Below, one piece after another: positions 9,409 through 17,701 of a stretch of 64,000 nucleotides of DNA (position 1 is its first letter; every line of letters starts with the position of its first letter). The DNA is from Pseudomonas lini (GTDB lineage: Bacteria; Pseudomonadota; Gammaproteobacteria; Pseudomonadales; Pseudomonadaceae). The position numbers and the translations under genes are program-made. The notes beneath the pieces are model-generated. The model was given only the letters and a program-made list of their open reading frames with translations. It did no database searches and had not been told where the DNA came from. Location of the stretch: positions 434,001 through 498,000 of the forward strand of contig NZ_JYLB01000005.1 in the NCBI RefSeq assembly GCF_001042905.1, read 5' to 3'.

Positions 9409-9431
9409 AAGGCCCCTTAATTGGGGCCTTT
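9409..9431 (+). terminator. Rho-independent terminator after purA
   Basis: The stem AAGGCCCC/GGGGCCTT with a TTAATT loop is followed by TTGTCGTTT. It lies 22 bases after the purA stop. Confidence 0.85.
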
Positions 9432-9450
9432 GTCGTTTATGCCTGTCGAA

Positions 9451-9466
9451 CGGCATGACCTTTGCT
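9451..9466 (+). promoter_or_regulatory. Possible sigma-54 promoter for the chemotaxis receptor
   Basis: CGGCATG-ACCT-TTGCT matches the RpoN consensus TGGCACG-N4-TTGCW, with GG and GC exactly 12 bases apart. The first base (C) and one -24 base differ. It lies 70 bases before the GTG start. Motif match only. Confidence 0.4.
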
Positions 9467-9535
9467 GGGAACATTGAAAAAGCATCGTTTCTGACGTGCT
9501 ATCAATTTGATGGCGTCAAAGCAGAGGGATTTTCA

Positions 9536-11470
9536 GTGTCGGCCGTTCTCTCACTGTTACAAAGCCGTCTCTTGCGGCCCGTGTTCGTTACCCTTGGTAT
9601 CGCCCTTTTGGTGCAGGTGCTGGTGGCTGTCGCTCTGACCCGGAGCACAGTGACTGCGCTGGAAGCTGATTTGGGTCTGCGGCTGGACGCCGACAGCCAA
9701 AAGCTCTCTGGTGAGCTTGAGCAGGCGGGACGTGAGGTCACGTCGAGTCTGGATAGTCTGTCCGCCAGTACTCGCCAACGCCTGACAGCCGGACTGTCTC
9801 CGCGTCTGAAGGACGAGCAGGCACAACTGCGTGCGACGCTGGAGAAGGGGTTGAAGGATTCAGCCAACGACATGGCGCAGCTTCTGGCCTCGGTCGCACC
9901 CCGCGCCATGTGGGACAGCGATATTCCCACTCTGTCCGAATTCGCTCGCCGTGCCCAGCGCAATCCCAATGTGTTGTTCGTGGTTTACGACGATGCCACG
10001 GGCCAGCACCTGACGCGCTACCTCAACCGGGAGAACCCGATCAACAAGGCGCTTCTGGAAAAAGGTCAGGGCGAGCGGGCGCTGGACAAGGTGCTGGATG
10101 CGGCGAAGAACGATCCGTCGGTCTACTACCTTGAAGCCTCGATCAACCCCAATGGGGTAGAAATCGGCAAGGTCCTAATGGGGGTTTCGACCGCTTCCGT
10201 GGAAACCGATCTGGCGGCGCTGGACAAGCGCTTCTCGGCGCTGATCGCCAGCAGCGATCAACTGGTGGGCGACAGTCTCAAAGGCGCGGCAGCTGACAGC
10301 GCAACGGCGATGCGCGGGCGTCTGCAATCGGCGCAGTCCACCGCCACTGAAATGAAAGCCAACACCACCACTGCCGTGCAGGAAGCTGCGGGGACTTTGC
10401 GCTGGCGCATTGGCATGGGCTTGTCGGTAGTGGGTTTTGGTGTGCTGCTGTTGCTGGCAGTGGTGCTGGGGCGTCGAGTGGTCAACCGCTTGAAGCTGCT
10501 GATCGCCGCCATGGATGACCTGGCGGCAGGTGAGGGCGATCTGACCAAGCGCGTGCAGATCAACAGCCAGGATGAGATCGGCGACATGGCCTCGGCGGTC
10601 AATCGCTTTGTGGATAAGTTGCAGCCGATCGTGCGTGAGGCGGGCGATGTGGCCCAGCGTACCGGCGTGGAAATTGGTGCCATGACCCTGCGCAATGCTG
10701 GCGCCGATGCGGCGGCGGGCATGCAGCGCGATGAAGTGGCCGAAAGCTTGCGTGCGTTGTCGCAAATGGCTGACGAAGCTCAGTCTGAAAGCCACGCCAT
10801 GCAAGCCGCTTTGCAGCAGGTGGTGGGCATTCGTCAGGCCACGGATGAAAACACGCGGACCTCGGCGAAAGTCGGCAGCCTGATCGAAGCGTTGGCTGGG
10901 CAGGTCGACACTGGGGCGAAAGTCATCGAGCGCCTGGCACAGCAGAGTGAGCAGATTGAAGTGGTGCTGACGGTGATTCACGGGATCGCCGAACAAACCA
11001 ACTTGCTGGCATTGAACGCGGCCATTGAGGCGGCGCGTGCCGGCGAGACCGGTCGCGGGTTTGCCGTGGTGGCGGATGAGGTGCGGGCACTGGCGAGCAA
11101 GACTCAGAGTTCAACCGGTGACATTCAGGCCCACATCGTTGCGCTGCAGCAGGGCGCGCGCGAGGCCGTCGCGGCTATCGGACAGGCCGGACGTCAGGCC
11201 AGCGAAGGTTTGCTGGTGTTGCGCGACAGTGCGCGGTTGCAGCAGTCGGTGCAGGCCTCGGTCGAGCAGGTGCATGCGGCGATCGGTCTGGCGACCCAGG
11301 CCGCGGCGCATCAGGCGCAAGGTGCGCAGGCCGTTCGGGGGCGGGTTGAGACTATTCATGCGCAGGCTGAGAAGGCTGCTCAGGCGGTGGTGGAGACTAC
11401 GGCGAGTGGCAAGGTGCTGGATGGCTTGGCGGCGCAGTTGAAGGCTAGCCTGGGGCAGTTCAGGGCTTAA
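9536..11470 (+). CDS. Methyl-accepting chemotaxis protein
   Basis: Membrane chemoreceptor that signals ligand binding to CheA/CheW. The 644-residue product has a first membrane helix near residues 12-35, a periplasmic sensor region of about 250 residues, a second membrane helix near 290-313, a HAMP linker, and a cytoplasmic signalling domain. That domain contains the invariant hairpin block around AEQTNLLALNAAIEAARAGE and GRGFAVVADEVRALA. The start is taken as GTG at 9536, preceded by AGAGGG with 7-base spacing. An upstream ATG at 9455 is in frame but lacks an RBS and would put the possible promoter inside the gene. The ligand cannot be told from the sequence. Confidence 0.9.
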   Translation: MSAVLSLLQSRLLRPVFVTLGIALLVQVLVAVALTRSTVTALEADLGLRLDADSQKLSGELEQAGREVTSSLDSLSASTRQRLTAGLSPRLKDEQAQLRATLEKGLKDSANDMAQLLASVAPRAMWDSDIPTLSEFARRAQRNPNVLFVVYDDATGQHLTRYLNRENPINKALLEKGQGERALDKVLDAAKNDPSVYYLEASINPNGVEIGKVLMGVSTASVETDLAALDKRFSALIASSDQLVGDSLKGAAADSATAMRGRLQSAQSTATEMKANTTTAVQEAAGTLRWRIGMGLSVVGFGVLLLLAVVLGRRVVNRLKLLIAAMDDLAAGEGDLTKRVQINSQDEIGDMASAVNRFVDKLQPIVREAGDVAQRTGVEIGAMTLRNAGADAAAGMQRDEVAESLRALSQMADEAQSESHAMQAALQQVVGIRQATDENTRTSAKVGSLIEALAGQVDTGAKVIERLAQQSEQIEVVLTVIHGIAEQTNLLALNAAIEAARAGETGRGFAVVADEVRALASKTQSSTGDIQAHIVALQQGAREAVAAIGQAGRQASEGLLVLRDSARLQQSVQASVEQVHAAIGLATQAAAHQAQGAQAVRGRVETIHAQAEKAAQAVVETTASGKVLDGLAAQLKASLGQFRA

Positions 11471-11495
11471 GCTTTGTATTGTTTGTGCGGGCGCC

Positions 11496-11586
11496 ATCGC
11501 GGGCAAGCCCGCTCCCACAGGTACTTCTGTGAACTCACAATTTTGTGCGTAACGGAAGACACTGTGGGAGCGGGCTTGCCCGCGAT
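11496..11586. repeat. Paired REP element, GCGGGCTTGCCCGC family (REPIN-like)
   Basis: Two inverted copies of a 25-base unit, CTGTGGGAGCGGGCTTGCCC followed by GCGAT, are separated by about 41 bases. It lies between the convergent receptor and iron-transport genes, where it probably acts as a bidirectional transcript end. This is the most frequent REP family in the window. Confidence 0.85.
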
Positions 11587-11593
11587 AGCGATC

Positions 11594-13159
11594 TCAGCGG
11601 CTCAAATACATCCGCGTCGTCAGTAAATAAACCGGCAACCCCGACACCAATATCAACAACGCCGCATAAGGCGCCGCCGCCGCAAACTCCACATTTGCGG
11701 TATGCGCCCAGACTTCCGTCGCCAACGTATTCAGCCCGGTCGGACTCAGCAGCAGCGTCGCCGTCAGCTCCTTCATCGCATCCAGAAACACCAATGCAAA
11801 CGCTGCTCCCAAGGCAGGGAAGATTATCGGCAGCGTCACCCGACAAAACGCGCTGAAGGACGACGCTCCCAGCGTGCGTGCGGCCTCTTCCAGTTGTGGC
11901 GCTGCCTTGTTCAGCGCGGTGCGAATCGGCGCTTGAGCCAGCGGCAGAAACAACAGCGCATAAGCAATCAGCAGCAGCGCCGAGGTCTGGTACAGCACCG
12001 GCACATAATGCAGGGCGAAATACACCAGGGTCAGCGCAATCACCAATCCCGGCAGTGCATGCAGCAGATACGGAAGGCGCTCGGCCCAAATTGCCAGTCG
12101 GCCTTTATGACGTACCACCAACAATCCCACCGGCACCGCCAGCATCAGGCACAGCGCCGCGCCACCGAGAGACAGCGCCAGAGACGACAACAATGCCTCG
12201 CTGATCGCGGCGACCGGGAACGCCGCTGACGAACCCACCATCAGCCAGTACGCCAGCATCCCCAGCGGAATTCCGCTGCCGATGATTGCCAGCAGCAGGC
12301 AGTACAGCTGCCCGACAGTCGCCCAAGGCCCCAGGCGAACCTGCTGCGCATGTCGCGCCGCGCCCTGGCCGGTGCGCACATGTCGGCCCTTGCCGCGCAC
12401 GCGCAGTTCCAACCAAAGCAGCATCAGACACAACACCAGCAACACGGCGGAAAGCATCGCCGCATTCGCGTTACTGAATTCCAGTTCGAACTGTTGATAG
12501 ATCGCGGTGGTAAACGTCTGCAGGCCGATGATCGACAGCGCGCCGAACTCCACCAGCATGTGCAGCGCAATCAGCAGCGAACCGGCCAGCAGTGACGGCC
12601 AGAGCAGCGGCAGGGTGATTTTGAAGAACACGCCCCAGCGATTCTGCCCCAGGGTTCGTGCGGACTCCTCCAGGGACGGATCGAGATTGCGCAGGGTTGC
12701 CGCCACCGGCAGAAAAATCAGCGGGTATTTGGACAGGGTCATCACGAGGATCGCGCCGCCTAGCCCTTCGAAGTGAGCGCTCAGGGAGACCCAGGTGAAG
12801 CTGCTGACAAACGCCGGCACCGCGAACGGCAGACACAGGATCACGCCCCATAGCCGTCGCCCCGGCAGATTACTGCGCTCCAGCAACCAGGCGAGCGACA
12901 AACCAATCACACCGCAGGCCAGCGTGACGCCCACCATCAGTGCCAAGGTATTACGCAGCAGGCCAAACACATAAGGGCGCCACAACAGATGCAACGCCTC
13001 GGCCCAACCGGCCTGCCAGGTCTTCAGTCCGACATATGCCAGTGGCAATAGACTGAGCGCCACCAGCAGCAAAACCGGCAGCAACAACCAGATCGACGGG
13101 CGCTTGCGCCGTGGCATGTAGCCCCCGCGCAAGGCGGGGGCAGATAACGATGCGCTCAT
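11594..13159 (-). CDS. Iron(III) ABC transporter permease (fused FbpB type)
   Basis: Inner-membrane permease for periplasmic-protein-delivered ferric iron. The 521-residue product holds two BPD_transp_1 permease halves, so one chain makes the whole channel, as in FbpB/HitB/SfuB. Each half has an EAA-type loop (EESARTLGQNRWGVFFKITLPLLWP near residue 200; EEAARTLGASSFSAFCRVTLPIIFP near 430) and about six membrane helices. The ATG overlaps the TGA of the binding-protein gene by one base. No ATP-binding subunit gene lies on either side, so an ATPase from elsewhere must be used. M15 is an alternative start. Confidence 0.9.
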   Translation of the reverse strand: MSASLSAPALRGGYMPRRKRPSIWLLLPVLLLVALSLLPLAYVGLKTWQAGWAEALHLLWRPYVFGLLRNTLALMVGVTLACGVIGLSLAWLLERSNLPGRRLWGVILCLPFAVPAFVSSFTWVSLSAHFEGLGGAILVMTLSKYPLIFLPVAATLRNLDPSLEESARTLGQNRWGVFFKITLPLLWPSLLAGSLLIALHMLVEFGALSIIGLQTFTTAIYQQFELEFSNANAAMLSAVLLVLCLMLLWLELRVRGKGRHVRTGQGAARHAQQVRLGPWATVGQLYCLLLAIIGSGIPLGMLAYWLMVGSSAAFPVAAISEALLSSLALSLGGAALCLMLAVPVGLLVVRHKGRLAIWAERLPYLLHALPGLVIALTLVYFALHYVPVLYQTSALLLIAYALLFLPLAQAPIRTALNKAAPQLEEAARTLGASSFSAFCRVTLPIIFPALGAAFALVFLDAMKELTATLLLSPTGLNTLATEVWAHTANVEFAAAAPYAALLILVSGLPVYLLTTRMYLSR

Positions 13160-14169
13160 CAGTTCAAGCCAACGTCACGTTCCAGGTCCAGGGCTTCTTC
13201 GGCGTTGCCGAGATCGGCTGGCGTGACTTTTGGTGCTTGCAGTTCGCTGAACGGCTTGAGGCCACGATCCGATTCCATGCCTTTGTGCAGCGGGTATTCG
13301 GCGGTGGTCTGGGTGATCACGCGCTGACCTTCTTCGCTCGCCATGTAGGCGAGGAATTGCTGGGCTTCTTTTGGATGTTTGCTGGATTTCAGCACCGCAG
13401 CGCTGGAAACGGTGATTAGCCCGCCGACATCACCGCCGGTGAAGTAATGCAGTTTCGAATCGAGCTGGCCTTTTTCACGCTGCAAGGCGAACCAGTAATA
13501 GTTGTTCACCAGCACGGTGGCGACTTCACCGTTTTCCACAGCCTTCAGCGCGACCATGTTGTTGCTGTAGGTTTTGCCGAAAGCGCGTAGGCCGGTGAGC
13601 CATTCTTCGGCTGCATCCATGCCGTGCACTTTGATGATTGCTACGGCTTGTTCCTGAAACGCGCCGCTGGTTGGAACGAAGCCGACCTTCCCTTGCCATT
13701 TCGGATCGGAGAACTCCATCACCGACTTGGGCAGGTCTTTTTCATCGATCAATTTGGGGTTGAATGCAACCACGCGAACTCGCGCAGTGATACCGATCCA
13801 GGTGCCGTTGCCGGCAACGTAGTCCTTGGGCAGAACGGCGAGGGTAGCGGCGTCGGTTTTCGCCAGCAGGCCTTGTTCGCCGAGTTTGTTCAGCGGTGGG
13901 GATTCTTCGGTGTAGATCACGTCGGCGGGGGAGCGATCGCCTTCTTCGACGATCTGGCTGGCGAGCTGGTTGCTGCTGCCCTTGCGCACATTGACGTGAA
14001 TCCCGGTCTTGGCTTCGAAGGCTTTGGCGACGGCGTCGCCGACTTCTTTGTGTTGGCCGTTGTAGAGTGTCAGGGAAACCGGATCGGCGGCTTGGGTGAG
14101 GGGAGTGGCGAGTGTCAGGCCGAGCAGGGTAATGGTCAGGCCGCGGCGCAGGGTATTTCGAAACATCAT
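13159..14169 (-). CDS. Iron(III)-binding periplasmic protein (FbpA/FutA-like)
   Basis: Periplasmic ferric-ion receptor feeding the permease downstream. The 336-residue product has a signal peptide of about 27 residues ending TQA, then ADPVSLTLYNGQHKEVGDAVAKAF, the usual start of this cluster D binding-protein family. The dityrosine iron ligands are visible in VNNYYWFALQ (Tyr224-Tyr225). YTEESPPLNKLGEQGLLAK and GITARVRVVAFNP are also family hallmarks. Expression is probably iron-repressed, given the Fur-like palindrome upstream. The first two codons are both Met, and either could start the protein. Confidence 0.92.
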   Translation of the reverse strand: MMFRNTLRRGLTITLLGLTLATPLTQAADPVSLTLYNGQHKEVGDAVAKAFEAKTGIHVNVRKGSSNQLASQIVEEGDRSPADVIYTEESPPLNKLGEQGLLAKTDAATLAVLPKDYVAGNGTWIGITARVRVVAFNPKLIDEKDLPKSVMEFSDPKWQGKVGFVPTSGAFQEQAVAIIKVHGMDAAEEWLTGLRAFGKTYSNNMVALKAVENGEVATVLVNNYYWFALQREKGQLDSKLHYFTGGDVGGLITVSSAAVLKSSKHPKEAQQFLAYMASEEGQRVITQTTAEYPLHKGMESDRGLKPFSELQAPKVTPADLGNAEEALDLERDVGLN

Positions 14170-14204
14170 TCGCAGGGTTCCTCACTGTTGCATTGCAAAA
14201 TCTT

Positions 14205-14233
14205 GTAACAATGATAAACGATATTGTTTCTCA
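14205..14233 (-). promoter_or_regulatory. Fur-box-like palindrome upstream of the iron transporter
   Basis: AACAAT...ATTGTT arms enclose an AT-rich core containing ATGATAAACG, resembling the repeated GATAAT hexamers of Fur sites. It lies 36-64 bases before the binding-protein start, in promoter position. Match by eye only. Confidence 0.5.
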
Positions 14234-14291
14234 AGTGCGTCTTGCGGGGGGGGGCTGCGAGGTTTTGCTAATGGTGGTTAGAGCGGGCTTT

Positions 14292-14412
14292 TGTGGCGAG
14301 GGGGCTTGCCCCCGTTCGGCTGCGAAGCAGTCGCAAAACCTGATAATTAGGTGTGGCTGGAAGAATGAAGAGGGCCGCTTCGCGACCCAGCGGGGGCAAG
14401 CCCCCTCGCCAC
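14292..14412. repeat. Inverted repeat pair, GGGGGCTTGCCCCC family
   Basis: Arms TGGCGAGGGGGCTTGCCCCC and its reverse complement are separated by about 75 bases. It is a second REP-like family with a different core from the others. One shorter relative occurs at 41044-41088. It fills the gap between the iron transporter and the tRNA genes. Confidence 0.8.
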
Positions 14413-14452
14413 GGGGAAGTAATGGCTTGGGGTTTTCGAAAGCCAGAAACGC

Positions 14453-14474
14453 AAAAACCCGCTTTCGCGGGTTT
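14453..14474 (-). terminator. Terminator of the first tRNA-Leu
   Basis: The stem AAACCCGC/GCGGGTTT with a TTTC loop, read on the minus strand, ends in TTTTTGC. It lies 36 bases past the tRNA 3' end. The same hairpin recurs at 14698-14720 for the second copy. Confidence 0.8.
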
Positions 14475-14509
14475 CTGTGAAATTCAAGATCGTGACCTTG
14501 AATTTGAAT

Positions 14510-14596
14510 TGGTGCCCAGAAGAAGACTCGAACTTCCACGACCTTGCGGTCACCAGCACCTGAAGCTGGCGTGTCTACCAATTTCACCATCTGGGC
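14510..14596 (-). tRNA. tRNA-Leu (anticodon CAG), copy 1
   Basis: An 87-nt class II tRNA with encoded CCA. The acceptor stem GCCCAGA pairs with TCTGGGC. The anticodon stem CCAGC/GCTGG encloses loop TTCAGGT, giving anticodon CAG (reads CUG, the main Leu codon in this genome). A long variable arm and a GTTCGAGTC T-loop follow. It is identical in every base to the copy at 14761-14847. Confidence 0.97.
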
Positions 14597-14630
14597 ATAA
14601 TCGCAAGCGTTGCCGCTGTTGATGTGGCGC

Positions 14631-14659
14631 ACTATACGGAGAGCATTTTGATCTGTAAA
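14631..14659 (-). promoter_or_regulatory. Sigma-70 promoter of tRNA-Leu copy 1
   Basis: On the minus strand, TTTACA and TATAGT are separated by exactly 17 bases and followed by a GC-rich discriminator (GCGCCAC), typical of stringently controlled stable-RNA promoters. Confidence 0.85.
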
Positions 14660-14697
14660 CCCCTGATTTAGTTTTAATAAATCGGAAGCCTGAAATG

Positions 14698-14720
14698 CAA
14701 AAACCCGCTTTCGCGGGTTT
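14698..14720 (-). terminator. Terminator of the second tRNA-Leu
   Basis: AAACCCGC/GCGGGTTT hairpin with a TTTC loop. On the minus strand it runs into a T-rich tail. It separates the two tRNA units so that each is transcribed alone. Confidence 0.8.
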
Positions 14721-14760
14721 TGTGTGAGCCTTGAAATTGTTCTAATCTCAAGCTCGAAAT

Positions 14761-14847
14761 TGGTGCCCAGAAGAAGACTCGAACTTCCACGACCTTGCGG
14801 TCACCAGCACCTGAAGCTGGCGTGTCTACCAATTTCACCATCTGGGC
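14761..14847 (-). tRNA. tRNA-Leu (anticodon CAG), copy 2
   Basis: 87 nt with CCA, identical to the copy at 14510-14596. Anticodon CAG sits in loop TTCAGGT. Its own promoter lies just upstream (14884-14912) and its own terminator downstream, so promoter, gene and terminator were duplicated together with a period of about 250 bases. Confidence 0.97.
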
Positions 14848-14883
14848 AGTATCGGCAGCGCGTGTGCGTCGTCGATGGCGCGC

Positions 14884-14912
14884 ACTATACGGAGCGTCTT
14901 TTTAACTGTAAA
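14884..14912 (-). promoter_or_regulatory. Sigma-70 promoter of tRNA-Leu copy 2
   Basis: TTTACA, 17-base spacer, TATAGT on the minus strand, followed by GCGCGCC. The boxes are identical to those of copy 1, while the spacers differ in sequence but not in length. Confidence 0.85.
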
Positions 14913-15073
14913 CCCCCGGCATCGAAAAAACCTGGAAAATTTCTCCAGTGGTATTCAAATCAGCTTTGCAGTGTCGATAAAGGGCTTTAGATGGGCTGTC
15001 ATAGCCTGAAATTTCCCGTTTCATTACGCCTATGCCAAACTAACCCGCATATAGACAAGGTGAAAACTCTCTA

Positions 15074-17701
15074 ATGGCCGATTGGCAGTCCCTCGATCCC
15101 GAGGCCGCTCGTGAAGCGGAAAAATATGAAAACCCTATTCCTAGCCGCGAACTGATCCTTCAGCACCTTGCTGATCGAGGTTCGCCTGCTAACCGCGAGC
15201 AGCTGGTCGAAGAGTTTGGTCTGACCACAGAAGACCAGATCGAAGCCCTGCGCCGCCGCCTGCGCGCCATGGAGCGCGATGCTCAACTCATCTATACCCG
15301 CCGGGGCACTTATGCGCCGGTGGACAAGCTCGACCTGATCCTGGGCCGCATCAGCGGTCACCGTGACGGCTTCGGCTTCCTGGTCCCGGATGACGGCAGT
15401 GATGACCTGTTCATGAGCCCGGGGCAAATGCGCCTGGTGTTCGATGGCGACCGTGCCCTGGCCCGTGTTTCCGGTCTCGACCGTCGCGGTCGCCGCGAAG
15501 GCATGATCGTTGAAGTGGTGTCCCGTGCCCACGAGACCATCGTCGGTCGTTACTTCGAAGAGGGCGGTATCGGTTTTGTCGTCGCGGACAATCCGAAGAT
15601 CCAGCAAGAAGTGCTGGTGACTCCGGGTCGCAACGCCAACGCCCAGATCGGTCAGTTCGTCGAAGTGAAGATCACCCACTGGCCGACGCCACGCTTCCAG
15701 CCGCAAGGCGACGTGGTCGAAGTCGTGGGTAACTACATGGCGCCGGGCATGGAAATCGATGTCGCCCTGCGCACCTACGATATTCCTCACGTCTGGCCTG
15801 AAGCGGTGCTCAAAGAAGCCGCCAAGCTCAAGCCGGAAGTCGAAGAGAAAGACAAAGAGAAGCGCATCGATCTGCGTCACCTGCCGTTCGTGACCATCGA
15901 CGGCGAAGATGCACGCGACTTCGATGATGCGGTCTACTGCGAAGCCAAGCCGGGCAAGCTGCGCCTGTTCTCCGGTGGCTGGAAGTTGTACGTGGCGATT
16001 GCTGACGTTTCCAGCTACGTGAAAATCGGTTCGGCGCTGGATAACGAATCCCAGGTTCGTGGCAACTCGGTGTACTTCCCCGAGCGTGTCGTGCCGATGC
16101 TGCCAGAGCAACTGTCCAACGGCCTGTGCTCGCTGAACCCGCACGTCGATCGCCTGGCCATGGTCTGCGAGATGACCATCTCCAAATCCGGCGAGATGAC
16201 CGATTATTGCTTCTACGAAGCGGTGATTCACTCCCACGCTCGCCTGACCTACAACAAGGTCAGCGCGATGCTGGAAACGCCGAAAGCCACCGAAGCGCGT
16301 CAGCTTCGTGGTGAATACACCGACGTCCTGCCGCACCTCAAGCAGCTGTATGCGCTGTACAAGGTTCTGCTGGCGGCTCGTCATGTGCGCGGCGCGATCG
16401 ATTTCGAAACGCAGGAAACCCGGATCATCTTCGGTTCCGAGCGCAAGATTGCCGAAATCCGCCCGACCGTTCGCAACGACGCCCACAAGCTGATCGAGGA
16501 ATGCATGCTGGCGGCCAACGTGGCCACTGCCGAATTCCTGAAAAAGCACGAAATCCCTGCGTTGTATCGTGTCCATGACGGCCCGCCACCGGAGCGTCTG
16601 GAAAAACTGCGCGCCTTCCTTGGCGAGCTCGGCCTGTCCCTGCACAAAGGCAAGGATGGTCCGTCGCCGAAGGATTACCAGGCTTTGCTGGCCAGCATCA
16701 AGGACCGTCCGGATTTCCACCTGATCCAGACCGTCATGCTGCGTTCGTTGAGCCAGGCGGTGTACAGCGCTGATAACCAGGGCCACTTCGGCCTGAATTA
16801 CGAAGCCTATACCCACTTCACTTCGCCGATTCGCCGCTACCCGGACCTGCTCACGCACCGGGCGATTCGCAGCGTCATCCATTCGAAAATGGACACGCCG
16901 CACGTTCGCCGTGCCGGTGCGATGATCATTCCGAAAGCGCGCATCTACCCGTACGACGAAGCGATCCTGGAGCAGCTCGGCGAGCAGTGCTCGATGAGCG
17001 AGCGCCGTGCCGACGAAGCGACCCGTGACGTAGTGAACTGGCTCAAGTGCGAGTTCATGAAAGACCGTGTGGGCGAATCGTTCCCGGGTGTGATCACCGC
17101 CGTGACCGGTTTCGGGCTGTTCGTCGAGCTGACCGACATCTACGTCGAAGGCCTGGTGCACGTCACCGCGCTGCCGGGTGATTACTACCACTTCGATCCT
17201 GTGCACCACCGCCTCGCCGGTGAGCGTACCGGTCGCAGCTTCCGCCTTGGCGACACGGTTGAAGTGCGCGTCATGCGCGTCGACCTCGACGAGCGCAAGA
17301 TCGACTTCGAGATGGCTGAAAAAACCATCAGCGCGCCGATCGGTCGCAAGAAGCGTGGAACTGAAACTGCTGCTCCTGCCGGCGCTGCTACCAAATCGGC
17401 TGCAGAGCCGGCACCGGCCAAAACCGGCCGTCGTCCTGCCAAGGAAAAGGCTGTCGAAGCCTATCGCCCGAGCGATGCCGCGGCAAAAAATGCCGAGTTG
17501 CGCAAAAGTCGTGAACTGAAACAGGCGTTGCTGTCTGAAGCGAAAAGCGGCGGTAAAGCGGCGTCTGGGGGAAAGACCGGGCGGTCGGCGCCTGACAAGG
17601 CCTCCGGCGGCAAACCGAGCAAACATCGTAAAGGCCCGCCGAAAGCGGGTTCGGCCCCAGCCAAAAGCGGCGGGTCGCGTAAACCTAAGGCCAAGTCATG
17701 A
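15074..17701 (+). CDS. rnr: Ribonuclease R
   Basis: RNase R is the 3'-5' exoribonuclease that degrades structured RNA and takes part in trans-translation and RNA quality control. The 875-residue protein has an N-terminal helix-turn-helix region (residues about 20-85), two cold-shock domains, and the RNB catalytic domain containing TIDGEDARDFDDAV (about residues 275-288, the metal-binding aspartates). An S1 domain follows near 665-740 (FPGVITAVTGFGLFVEL), then a long Lys/Ala/Gly-rich basic tail (about 755-875) used for RNA unwinding. rlmB overlaps its last four bases. Confidence 0.97.
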   Translation: MADWQSLDPEAAREAEKYENPIPSRELILQHLADRGSPANREQLVEEFGLTTEDQIEALRRRLRAMERDAQLIYTRRGTYAPVDKLDLILGRISGHRDGFGFLVPDDGSDDLFMSPGQMRLVFDGDRALARVSGLDRRGRREGMIVEVVSRAHETIVGRYFEEGGIGFVVADNPKIQQEVLVTPGRNANAQIGQFVEVKITHWPTPRFQPQGDVVEVVGNYMAPGMEIDVALRTYDIPHVWPEAVLKEAAKLKPEVEEKDKEKRIDLRHLPFVTIDGEDARDFDDAVYCEAKPGKLRLFSGGWKLYVAIADVSSYVKIGSALDNESQVRGNSVYFPERVVPMLPEQLSNGLCSLNPHVDRLAMVCEMTISKSGEMTDYCFYEAVIHSHARLTYNKVSAMLETPKATEARQLRGEYTDVLPHLKQLYALYKVLLAARHVRGAIDFETQETRIIFGSERKIAEIRPTVRNDAHKLIEECMLAANVATAEFLKKHEIPALYRVHDGPPPERLEKLRAFLGELGLSLHKGKDGPSPKDYQALLASIKDRPDFHLIQTVMLRSLSQAVYSADNQGHFGLNYEAYTHFTSPIRRYPDLLTHRAIRSVIHSKMDTPHVRRAGAMIIPKARIYPYDEAILEQLGEQCSMSERRADEATRDVVNWLKCEFMKDRVGESFPGVITAVTGFGLFVELTDIYVEGLVHVTALPGDYYHFDPVHHRLAGERTGRSFRLGDTVEVRVMRVDLDERKIDFEMAEKTISAPIGRKKRGTETAAPAGAATKSAAEPAPAKTGRRPAKEKAVEAYRPSDAAAKNAELRKSRELKQALLSEAKSGGKAASGGKTGRSAPDKASGGKPSKHRKGPPKAGSAPAKSGGSRKPKAKS

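Noticed and set aside
15071..17626. 851-codon frame antisense to rnr
   Set aside because: It mirrors rnr almost exactly. RNase R motifs on the plus strand are intact, and the antisense product (rich in His, Arg and Val) matches nothing.
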